Assembly (NCBI RefSeq): GCF_026262505.1
Contig: NW_026529174.1
Coordinates: forward strand, 293,917-357,916
Reading direction: 5' to 3'
Length of the DNA: 64,000 nucleotides
DNA from: Trichomonas vaginalis G3
Taxonomy: Eukaryota > Parabasalia > Trichomonadida > Trichomonadidae
Made by a program: the position numbers and the translations under genes. Positions 50,196 through 59,050 of this stretch are shown here, piece by piece (the first letter of the stretch is position 1; each line of letters opens with the position of its first letter). Under the pieces are notes generated by a model. That model was given only the letters and a program-made list of their open reading frames with translations. It was not told where the DNA came from and ran no database searches.

Positions 50196-50863
50196 TTACT
50201 CACAATATTTTTGTACAAAACAACCCCAAGCTTTTAACTTCTTTTCTGCAGCTTCTAATGCTATCTTAGCGAGTTCATATTCTCTAAATTCTCTCTTTAA
50301 ATTTTCTTGTTCCCATTGGTCTAGTTCGTATGGAGAATCTCTATAACCATAACACAACTCACGTTCATGTTCTAATTGTTTTTCGCACATTTTTCCAACT
50401 TCTTGTTCGAACAAAGGTTTAGCATTCTCTACTGTATCTTCAAGTTCTTCTTCATCTAACTTCTCATGAACTTTCTTGTCTATGGAGTCCATAATATCTT
50501 TGACATAAAATGCATACTTTACAGAGCACCATTCAGCAACAAAATGAACGAGGTCAGGATGTATGTAAATACCTTTGAATTCATTTATAACACCCTTAGT
50601 AAGCTCATAAAATGCTTGTTTTGAGGTCGAGCCACTTTTGGCTCCACCGTATTCGTTCATCCAAAACTCAAGAATTTCCTGTATTTTAGCACTATTGAGA
50701 AATCTGTTTAACATGGTTTAACTTTCCTGCTTCTCTTGCCATCTTTTGTTGCATTAATGTAACCATCCTTGTCTCTACGTAAGACTTCAATACCGGTATA
50801 AGTGCCTTTTGTGAATGTTTCGCCATTAGATTTGTTAGTGAATGTTTTTGCTTCGACTGACAT
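50196..50863 (-). pseudogene. KilA-N domain protein, Polinton 2 (broken)
   Basis: KilA-N signature (EVLRRDKDGYINAT) just after the start at 50863, then the family C-terminal part: IHPDLVHFVAEWCSVKYAFY, DSIDKKVHEKLDEEELEDTV and a charged helix to the end. The first 115 or so bases and the last 300 are nearly identical to KilA-N copy 1 of Polinton 1 (12180-12840), while the middle differs. A GC-rich hairpin lies in the coding region (50625-50648). About one break. Confidence 0.75.
50625..50648. repeat. GC-rich hairpin inside the Polinton 2 KilA-N gene
   Basis: GAGCCA-CTTT-TGGCTC perfect 6-bp stem, extended by GGT/ACC across one mismatch. It encodes GGAKSGSTS in-frame. The other two KilA-N genes also carry a hairpin, at different positions. 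Confidence 0.45.
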
Positions 50864-50954
50864 TTCTGTTCTTACATACAAAATAAAAATAAAAATAATT
50901 TTAAAACTAACTTTATTTTTGGGTCATTTACACTCATTCCGATGAAGTCATGAC

Positions 50955-51237
50955 AAATCATTTCCTGTGTTGTTGTCAAAATGTCATGTTGTCACACTTT
51001 TTCAGAGAAGTTAAATGACTGGTAGCACATGGTAACATGGTAGCACCTTCAGTTCTTCAAAAATAATTCATAACTACCTTCCTCCTGTGATGTTGTCAAA
51101 ATGTCATGTTGTCACACTTTTTAAAAGAAGTTAAATGACCTGGTAGCACATGGTAACATGGTAGCACCTTCAGTTCTTCAAAAATAATTCATAACTGCCT
51201 TCCTCCTGTGATGTTGTCAAAATGTCATGTTGTCACA
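50955..51237 (+). repeat. Iteron cluster 3, Polinton 2 (2 units and a partial)
   Basis: Same orientation and sequence as cluster 2, with units starting near 50971 and 51094 and a truncated third at 51215. It lies between the KilA-N promoter region and the 54-aa gene. Together the three clusters enclose the primase-helicase and KilA-N genes. Confidence 0.8.
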
Positions 51238-51280
51238 AACTTTAGAACGGCATAATTTAAATTTTTATTTTTATCATTAA

Positions 51281-51445
51281 ATGAATACCCCACAAGCTCA
51301 AAATTTACCACGAATCATAACAAGGGAGGAAATGATAAAAATTATGCAAGAACATGTTAAAAATAACAAACCACTAAAATTGAGAAAATGTGGTTATGCA
51401 GTAATGATGGAAAGAGAGATGTTGTCGAAGAGGAATAAAAATTAA
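51281..51445 (+). CDS. Small 54-aa protein of Polinton 2
   Basis: Short frame after a TTTTTATTTTTATCATTAA leader like those of other genes here. Starts MNTPQAQNLPRIITREEM and ends basic (REMLSKRNKN). It overlaps the end of the convergent 87-aa gene by 4 bases. No recognised domain. Confidence 0.4.
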   Translation: MNTPQAQNLPRIITREEMIKIMQEHVKNNKPLKLRKCGYAVMMEREMLSKRNKN

Positions 51446-51705
51446 ATTTGGATAGAGTTTAAAAATTCATCTTTATTAAATTCATCTCTTCCAATCAATT
51501 TATTTATTCTATTAAATTCTTTTATTTTTGCTTCACTCAGTTTAATGATTGAACGGTAAGTTTCTAATTTTTCGATTATTTCTTTATCGTTTTCAACCCC
51601 ACCGCATTGCGACTTCTTTTTGTAATAGCATATTTTTGATTTAATTCTGTTTAGTTTCTTTTTATATTCATTGTCTGGACTCTTGACTGCTTTGTTGTCA
51701 CTCAT
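51442..51705 (-). CDS. Hypothetical 87-aa protein of Polinton 2
   Basis: Intact frame directly upstream of, and reading away from, the end of the integrase gene. Basic N-terminal part with a Cys pair (KICYYKKKSQCGG), then a charged helix. No known family. Confidence 0.4.
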   Translation of the reverse strand: MSDNKAVKSPDNEYKKKLNRIKSKICYYKKKSQCGGVENDKEIIEKLETYRSIIKLSEAKIKEFNRINKLIGRDEFNKDEFLNSIQI

Positions 51706-51726
51706 TTCTTACGAAATAAAAAAAAA

Positions 51727-53073
51727 TTAAATATTATTTAAATATAATGGAGTAATAAAATAAATCGGAATTTCTATTAATTTATTGTCAACTTCAACTA
51801 ATGCATTGCCGTTAATATATCTAACAAATTCAGCTATTGTGTCAAATCTTCGTCTTCTTTTTGTCATTGATTTATCAGTTTTTCCATAATCGAGATGAAT
51901 TAAAACTTTATTTCCTTGTTTAAAATTCATGAGCCCCGAATTAATTTGTCCACGTTTAACATCATTTAACTTTTCCATTTGCTTTCTAATATATTCCCAT
52001 TCTTTTGAAATATCATTTTTCATTTCCACTGGTTTCATGTTTATAGTTCTATGCCATGTATTATTGTAATAATATACTAACTGCTGTATGATGGAGTCAT
52101 GATTTCCATCCCAGTATATCTGACCGTTAACCCCTAACGCATCTCTAAGAGTTCTCATTACCGCATCAACTATTTTATTATGAAACGTATATGGAGAGGA
52201 TGAAAAGTAAAAATTAATTTGTGGGAAATAATGAGCCATAGCTGCCTGAAATCCTTTATCACCATCACCCCTTATATTATCTACTCTTTCATGATCTAGT
52301 AAGTATTGAATAGCTCTTCTTGTTTCCTGTTCTGTTTTCCCTTTCACTGGAATGCAATATAAATATCTAGTGTTAATGTTAATGGCAAATAAATAAGTAA
52401 CGTTTCCTTTTGAATATTCTAAATGATCAATTTCGTATGAATATGGATATGGTGCAAATGAGGGGCGACTAAATTTTTCCTTTAATGGTTGAATTTTTGG
52501 GTCAATTGGTTTATTTAATATCTTGAAACACTTTTTAAAATCTTTTTGCTTCTTTAATGTTTGAAATGGATATAATAAAGTGAATGATGAAGGATTAACT
52601 GAAGGAGGAGGCGGTACTGTCGTTGGAGTTTTTGGTGTTGCAAGTGGTTTAATTTTATCTGCTTTGATTTTGGAATTCAATCCTCCCTTCATTAATTCTG
52701 GATGTATTTTATTCATTTGTTTTAAATATGCTGTATATAAAGGTTTGATATACTTTCCCGCTTCGAGTTTATGTTGAAGGATGAATTCCAAAAGTTGATC
52801 TTCATTTAAAAGTCGGGCTGAATATGGTTTAACTAATGAATCATAAATTAAGGCTTGTGCATCATTTATAGTCTGAAGGACCTGGGTGTTTTGTTCCTTT
52901 TGTTTTTGTGGCTCAGGATTATATAATTTATATAATTCATCAATATCTTCTTCTGTTAATACTTTATTTTTGAAATCTTTCAACTGTTTAAGTTGTGATT
53001 TTTTTTCCCTTTGTATATTCATTATTTTAATTTTGTCTTTAATTTCAGAAATTATTCTATCATGATATTTCAA
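51727..53073 (-). CDS. Retroviral-type (rve) integrase, Polinton 2 (448 aa)
   Basis: One intact frame from ATG 53073. N-terminal third: charged helical region. Core from about residue 210: EIDHLEYSKGNVTYLFAINI, DNIRGDGDKGFQAAMAHYFP, and TFHNKIVDAVMRTLRDALG, in the order and spacing of Polinton integrases. The C-terminal section (NKVLIHLDYGKTDKSMTKRR, then a beta-rich tail) is SH3/chromo-like. It catalyses element insertion with 6-bp duplications, agreeing with CAAAAA at the ends. It follows the polymerase gene on the same strand. Confidence 0.88.
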   Translation of the reverse strand: MKYHDRIISEIKDKIKIMNIQREKKSQLKQLKDFKNKVLTEEDIDELYKLYNPEPQKQKEQNTQVLQTINDAQALIYDSLVKPYSARLLNEDQLLEFILQHKLEAGKYIKPLYTAYLKQMNKIHPELMKGGLNSKIKADKIKPLATPKTPTTVPPPPSVNPSSFTLLYPFQTLKKQKDFKKCFKILNKPIDPKIQPLKEKFSRPSFAPYPYSYEIDHLEYSKGNVTYLFAININTRYLYCIPVKGKTEQETRRAIQYLLDHERVDNIRGDGDKGFQAAMAHYFPQINFYFSSSPYTFHNKIVDAVMRTLRDALGVNGQIYWDGNHDSIIQQLVYYYNNTWHRTINMKPVEMKNDISKEWEYIRKQMEKLNDVKRGQINSGLMNFKQGNKVLIHLDYGKTDKSMTKRRRRFDTIAEFVRYINGNALVEVDNKLIEIPIYFITPLYLNNI

Positions 53074-53249
53074 AATTTCATTTTATAATATGGATAATAA
53101 TATTCCATATCATCACCCGTTATATTATTATTATAATTTTTGGAGATATGATTTTAATTCATAATAACTAAGAAATTTTTGATTAAGTACTAATCAGCAA
53201 TTAAATTTTTAAATCTGTGTTATTCATTTATATAAAAATAAAATCAATG

Positions 53250-56200
53250 TTTTAAGGGTGCCCACCTCTTTGATCAAGAATCAAAGCCATCATTAACGGT
53301 TCCTTTTGTCTCTTCTGTGGCATTTTATTAAATAATGGCATACAACATCCATTTTCACAACATACAGCCTTAGTGTGTGCTCCTGTTAATGCAGTTCTTA
53401 CCAATTGTTAAGCGAGTCATTGACCTGTTTTTAAGTTGTAAATTAATATTCTGACCATCGAAAATAACTTTATCATTTATTATATCCAAATAATTTTAGG
53501 TTTAATTGTTTATTTGTCGTAAACTAACACCTTTCATTTTTGTGCAATCTTTTTAAAATCACTTTCCATCAATTGAACCGTTGAATGATGTATAACACTT
53601 AGGACATAAAGCAACCATGTTATCACCTTGTTTCTCAATTGCTAAACCAATAACTTCTTCTTCATGTGCTTTTTCTTCAGCTTTATTCTTTAATTTAGGT
53701 TTAAATTTCTCATTAAAACAAAAAAATCAAAAGGTGCGAATTTGTAAATGTTTTTATCATAAAATTGTTTATCAGTAACAATTGCTTGAAATGCTTGAGT
53801 GTTAGGAAGATTTGGGTCGCCAGCGATTGCCCAATAAGAAATCAGTATCACCTTCAATGAAATGAAAACGATTAACATTCATGCATTTATACATAAAATC
53901 ATAAATGAAAACCAAATACCAGTATTTTGCGTTATCTAAAGTGAAGAATGCCTTTGTAAACATGTATCACATCTATAAAATCTATCTTAAGCATCACTTG
54001 ATACGTATCTTCACCTATTTCTCTTATGTTTTAAACTTATTTGACATACATGCAACGCGTGCCTTCTGTGCATTCATTATTTTAGTCTTTGCGTAATTTT
54101 GTGTATTCATTGCATCGTAACCATATGATCCATTAAGTGAAATCTTGCAAAATAAACTTTTTCCTTTATTTCCTTCTAATTCAGCCTTTTGTCTTTCGTT
54201 TCATAAATTCGTTCGCAAATTCATTAAAGCAAGTGTTTTTCGTAAATGTTAAAATTGATTGAATATCATCAATGATAAAATGAAATCTGTCTATTAGATA
54301 CCAAAGATAATAAGAAAAATGGTTGATATTGGTTGTGTGTTGATGCTAACTGAGTTAATTTTCTCTGTTTCTGGTCAACTGGTAGATTGTTTGATTTCAT
54401 GTAATTATACATAAAACTGCCAATTGTTTTTTCATCTGTGATAATATCTAAGTTTCTTATTATTGGTAAAAAAGTTTATGTAATCATTAATGTATTTTTC
54501 ATCAATGTGACCCTTTACTTCAGCACGAATAAAGTATTTTTCTTTCTAATTATTCCCAGTGCTTTTGCTTTCTTTGTTGCTGTATCACAAATGATAACAC
54601 CATTCAATCTTCCCGGCATATACATTTTATGGTCAGTATATTGAATGAAATCATGAGGATTAGATGAAAATGATGAAGGATATAATGAATTAAAGTCAAC
54701 TCCAACGAAATGAGTCATAATGTTGGTGGTGTCCTCATTTGATACAGTTTTAGTTTCTGGATTATATGAAAGTTTATTAATGTGCGTGATTCCTTTAAGA
54801 TTAACACGATGTTGAACATTTGATAGACCACCAGTAATTCCATTACGGAGAATGTGATAAGCTTCAACTGAATCTAAAAGTCATTGTAAATTATTTTTTA
54901 ATGCATAATTCTTAAATTGATTCTTAAACGTTGAACATCTTCATCTTTATTTGATTTTACGACATTGCAATAACAACACATTAACTGACAATTTTCTTTG
55001 GTATGTGGTTTTTCATTATCGATTCTATCCAATGTTGGTTTATTAGCATATGTAAACGCTTTACCACACATTTTGCATTTAGATGAAAGGATTAAATCGT
55101 GATAGTATTGATAGTCATCCATTGAAACATTATTTTTAGTATCCCTTTCGCTTTTTCATCTTGTTTCTTTATGATTCAATTTTATATTTCCAATACTTTT
55201 TCGTTAATTCAAAACTTGATTCCACATTTTCTTCTTCTGGATATGTTTCATTAGGATTGAAGTTCTTATATGCTAACGCGTAACGAATCATTGATGCATT
55301 CGATGATAAAGAAAGATTATGAAGCATGTCAATTTTATAAACAAATGTTTCTTCAATAATTTTATCAATTGGGTCAATCATAATTTCAACGTCTTTATTG
55401 CAATAATGAATAAAATATTCTAATCTATTCTTAAAGTTTTTAGCATCATTGAGATATATTTGATAATCACTATCTGATATAGTTTCTTGGGTTAATGCTG
55501 AATAAAATGAATCTTTCGTGAATGGTTCCTCTTTATATAATTCTTCTTCGTAATTCTCCCATGTGATGAATTGATAAGGGAAAAAGGATTTAACACGTGA
55601 TTTATTGTTTCCGAAATCTTGAGTGAATTGGTCTAATGTTCCACCCGCTATATAATTTCTGATGTCAATAAATCTTAATTCATATGGAACGTTTGTTTTC
55701 TTTACAATGATTTGCTTAAATTGAGAAGATGAACCCAGCATTGATTTTATTTTCCATTTTACAGTGTTTAAATCACGAAGAATTAAATTTAAATCAAACT
55801 TTCCCGAATTAAAACCTATGATATTCACTTTATTGAATTCCTCATCTAGAAGTTCTTTCATTGCTTCCTTTTGTTTCTCATTTAATGTATTCATTAATTC
55901 TTCATATTGTTCAATATTTGATTTAGCAACTAATGAACAGGTTGAAAATAAAAATTCAATCCAATCAGAGATGAACGAATCACTTGATGTTAAGCAAAAA
56001 TTCCTCGTATATGTTTTATCATTTAATTTAACCGTTGATGATACCATGAATGGTTTTAAGTAAGCGTTCAAAGTTGCACATTCAGAAAGTTGAAGTTCTT
56101 CTTTAGTCTCTAATGTTTCGAAGTCAAAAGTAATATAATATCTTGTTGGTTTATAATATCCCTGCAAATTATGTGCTAATAACCACTGATATATCTTCTG

Positions 56201-56731
56201 TTTCATAATATGTGGTGCATATGGTTGTTGGGTCTTTTGCAATTGAACGTCTTGAATTAATCTCCCATTATTTTCTTTACATTTCTCACAATGCTTTAAA
56301 AATCTTCTTTGGTTTTTTCCTTTCTGGATCATCACGGATATAAATACTTCTTCTTTGCAAAAGGGGCAAACTTTATATCCTGTGAGTGCTTCAACGTCTG
56401 TAATTCTGTCAGCGTGAAGTTTTCCACATGGACTCTGTGTTAATAAATATTTACTGTTTCAAATTCTGGATCTATCATTATTGATTCCACTAATGGAAAG
56501 TCTACCTTGTTAATGTCTACGTCTTCTGGTTGAGGATCACAATAATAGAAATCATATTAACATTAACATTCTTGCTAACCTCTCACTTTCTGATGAAATG
56601 TCAAATCCTTCATATGCATCTATGGCTTCATTTAAATAACTTCTACGAGTTTTAGGATTAACACCATCAGGAATGTTATAGAAGCGTTTAAATAACCTTC
56701 TACCTTCGGCTCTTATTTGATTATCATTCAT
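53250..56731 (-). pseudogene. Protein-primed DNA polymerase B, Polinton 2 (broken)
   Basis: Family assigned by exonuclease motif (YYITFDFETLETKEE near 56130; NIIGFNSGKFDLNLIL near 55800), polymerase motif A (GVDFNSLYPS near 54690) and a motif-C-like GDTD near 53848. An HNH nuclease segment lies inside the span at 54898-55122. The gene is broken at many points (around eight), more than any other gene of this element. Confidence 0.8.
54898..55122 (-). CDS. HNH nuclease-like segment inside the polB span
   Basis: A 74-residue stretch with CKMCGKAF, PTLDRIDNEKPHTKENCQLM and CCYCNVVKSNKD: two CxxC pairs around a D-R-x-D/N-H-type core, the pattern of HNH endonucleases. It lies between exonuclease and polymerase parts in the same direction. 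It may be a built-in domain of this polymerase group, an intein/homing-nuclease relic, or a separate inserted gene. Polinton 1 shows no counterpart. Confidence 0.65.
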   Translation of the reverse strand: MDDYQYYHDLILSSKCKMCGKAFTYANKPTLDRIDNEKPHTKENCQLMCCYCNVVKSNKDEDVQRLRINLRIMH

Positions 56732-56784
56732 TTATGTAAGAATAAAAAATAAATAAAAATAAAGTTTATTTTTTTAAAGTCCGA

Positions 56785-56811
56785 GACTCAGAGAGTCCAG
56801 GGCTAAAGTCC
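56785..56811. repeat. GC-rich double-hairpin micro-element, Polinton 2 (copy m)
   Basis: GACTC-AGA-GAGTC (perfect 5-bp stem), linker CA, then GGGCT-AA-AGTCC (5 pairs, one G-T). It overlaps the stop codon of the 378-aa gene. Confidence 0.6.
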
Positions 56812-57939
56812 ATAAAATGAATTAAGAACACATAAATTTTTATCATCTGCGACGTGACGAATACATTTTAATTTACTCAAGAATGCGTACCCTGATACAT
56901 TAAATCTAATTCCTGTCTTATTTAATTTCACAACTTTGAAAAGGAATGTATGAATAGCTATAAAATGATGAGAAGATGTTTTATGGGTTGCTTCCATTTT
57001 TTCTGAAATAAATGAATAAATATAATGTTTATAAGTTTTCATATCTTTTATGTTCTTAATAACGAATGGTATAGACCTTTCCACTTCATCTTCCTTCGGT
57101 GCTGTTCTTTCATATGAAACATTATTGGTATCTTCAATAATGAAACCACAATCGCATAAAATTTTATATGTACCAATGGTTTCTTTTGATATTTTATCTA
57201 ATAAATCAAAAACTTTATCAACACCTGTGCATTTATTTAAATAATAATTTGTGTAAATATCATGATCTTCTTTCTTAATCGTATTTGTTGCATATGTTAC
57301 ATTTTTCAGTGCTTTTTTGAATTTTTCAGAATCAAGAGGAGGTGAAAGTAATATACATGGATAATCTCCATCGTCAATAAATTGTAACTTATGTTTATGA
57401 ATAAATTTTGTGCCTTCTTCTGAAAGTGTTTCGTCAATATCACCATCTAATAAATTTTTAGTAGATTCCAAAAAGTAATTTTTATATCTTTCTTCATGAG
57501 ATTTCTGAACTTCTGATTCTGAAGCTGGGATATTCATTAAACCCTCTACTTCATTCTCAGCATTTCTCAATTCCATAATTTTTTCATCTATTTCATTTCT
57601 TAATTGTTCCAATTTCTCAATCTCATCGTTATAATATTCATCTTGTTTAATTTTTTCTTCAAAATATTCAGGAGGTGTTTCAAGACTCTCTGAGCCCAGG
57701 TCCTCTGGACCATAAAGAGGAATATTCTCCTGTTTTTCAACTTTTTTGGGATATAAATATCTCATTATAGCCTTTTTAGTAATTGGTCCGTTATATTTAA
57801 ATTCATTCAACAATCTGGAAAACTCTTTCACATTCTGCATATATGTTGGATAAGAACCGTCTCCAAAATTTTCTAAAATATTTTCTAATTCTGAATTAGT
57901 GAACTTTAAAGATTTCAATGAATTAGTTGTTATACTCAT
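56803..57939 (-). CDS. Hypothetical 378-aa protein of Polinton 2
   Basis: Intact frame beginning just inside the right terminal repeat's inner edge. A coiled coil lies near residues 95-130 (YYNDEIEKLEQLRNEIDEKI). The C-terminal end KNLCVLNSFYG vaguely recalls TEDNCFVYACIQAG in the N-terminal region of the Polinton 1 polymerase, but the match is too short to trust. It lies upstream of polB on the same strand. It holds a double hairpin at 57684. Function unknown. Confidence 0.5.
   Translation of the reverse strand: MSITTNSLKSLKFTNSELENILENFGDGSYPTYMQNVKEFSRLLNEFKYNGPITKKAIMRYLYPKKVEKQENIPLYGPEDLGSESLETPPEYFEEKIKQDEYYNDEIEKLEQLRNEIDEKIMELRNAENEVEGLMNIPASESEVQKSHEERYKNYFLESTKNLLDGDIDETLSEEGTKFIHKHKLQFIDDGDYPCILLSPPLDSEKFKKALKNVTYATNTIKKEDHDIYTNYYLNKCTGVDKVFDLLDKISKETIGTYKILCDCGFIIEDTNNVSYERTAPKEDEVERSIPFVIKNIKDMKTYKHYIYSFISEKMEATHKTSSHHFIAIHTFLFKVVKLNKTGIRFNVSGYAFLSKLKCIRHVADDKNLCVLNSFYGL
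57684..57711. repeat. GC-rich double-hairpin micro-element, Polinton 2 (copy l)
   Basis: GACTC-TCT-GAGCC (one mismatch), linker CA, then GGTCC-TCT-GGACC (perfect 5-bp stem). Its first arm is the same sequence family as copy m, 900 bases away. It is in-frame in the 378-aa gene, encoding GPEDLGSES. Confidence 0.6.
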
Positions 57940-57947
57940 TTATCATT

Positions 57948-58156
57948 AAATAAAAAAAATAAATTTAACTTAGTTTTAATTTTACGTAAGAAGTCAATTT
58001 TTAAATCTTGATTTATTCAAAAACGTAAGAATAAAAACCGTAAGAATCATACATTTTTTACTTCATATGTTAAAAAAAATGATACAAAATCGTTCAATAT
58101 TGTATGAATTCTTACGTTTACAAAAAAAGTCACATAACCCGCACTCATATACTACT
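57948..58156 (-). repeat. Right terminal inverted repeat of Polinton 2 (209 bp)
   Basis: Inverse copy of 37830-38038, followed by the target duplication CAAAAA at 58157-58162. Repeated TTCTTACG-type motifs may be binding sites for the integrase or the terminal protein. Confidence 0.95.
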
Positions 58157-58437
58157 CAAAAAGTCTAAAAAATTGAAAGATAGAAAATCTTCTCTTATTC
58201 TTCATGCAATGTGTGTTTTCACGTTTCAAAGGCGGAAAACGCTTTTTTGGAATGCATTGATTCAGAACCACACGGAAAAATGAGTTTTTATTAAGAAAAT
58301 AGACAATTCATGCAATAACAAAGCATACGATAGTATAAAAATCAAAACTATTTTCCCATAGGAAAACAAAAAATAACGTTTATAGTATTCATCGAGCATA
58401 CTCCCACTATAAACTATTTTCTAGTTTTCTGGCCGGC

Positions 58438-59010
58438 AAAGAGCCAGAGAATCACAACTACAACAAATTATGGTGAAGTTCTCTTGATTTTCCATATAAT
58501 TTGAGAGAACATCCGAGAACTTCACCATAAACGAAATACAAACAGATTCCTTGTTTCTCTGTGGGCCAACAATCACATATACATTACCTTAGGGCAAAGT
58601 TCTTCCGAGGTTTCTCATCAAATGAGAAACTTGAGCAGAACTTTGCCCTATTCGAGTAAATTTACATTCTCTGACGTGAAGAGAGTCATAGAAATACACA
58701 AGTATTAACTTATGGTGAAGTTTTCTGGACTTCCTTCCTCATCTGAGAGACATCCAGATAACTTCATCATAAACGAATTACAGACAAGTTCTCTCGCTGT
58801 TTGCAGGACAAATACCACAAATTCATTACACTATTGAAGAGTTGTTCCGAGGTTTCTCATCGAATGAGAAACTTCGGAAAAAATTTGCTCTAGTGGAAGA
58901 AATTTACCTCCCCTAACACACAAATGATCAGATATAACAAGCACAGATTTTTAAGGTATAGCTTTGTTGAAAACCTTTCAAATAAAGAGAAATTTAAGGA
59001 GAAATTTGCC
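58438..59010. repeat. Degenerate palindrome array (about 120-bp spacing)
   Basis: At least four imperfect palindromes of about 60 bases start near 58471, 58590, 58713 and 58832, with a fifth, weaker one near 58962. They alternate between two types: one with TATGGTGAAG...CTTCACCATA arms and one with GGGCAAAGTTCTTCCGAGG...AACTTTGCCCT arms. No coding frame. They look like older relatives of the 133-bp satellite that follows. Confidence 0.65.
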
Positions 59011-59050
59011 CGTTTGATGTATGGTGAGAAGCATATTTGAGAGTTTGGAG

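Larger units (their letters stand above)
37830..58156. mobile_element. Maverick/Polinton 2, full-length ends, coding content partly broken
   Basis: This 20,327-bp element has 209-bp terminal inverted repeats starting AG, flanked by the 6-bp duplication CAAAAA on both sides. Parts seen: polymerase B, integrase (intact frame), packaging ATPase, capsid protein (long intact frame), minor virion proteins, fibre gene, D5-like primase-helicase (intact frame), KilA-N gene, and iteron clusters. Proteins differ strongly from Polinton 1 except for the fibre tip and KilA-N. About fifteen breaks in all, so a fossil. Terminal repeats look identical, suggesting a recent insertion. Confidence 0.93.

Noticed and set aside
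2405-58156. Both Polintons being copies of one family
   Set aside because: Terminal repeats are unrelated in sequence and length, and capsid, integrase and polymerase are too different; only KilA-N, iterons and fibre tip are close.
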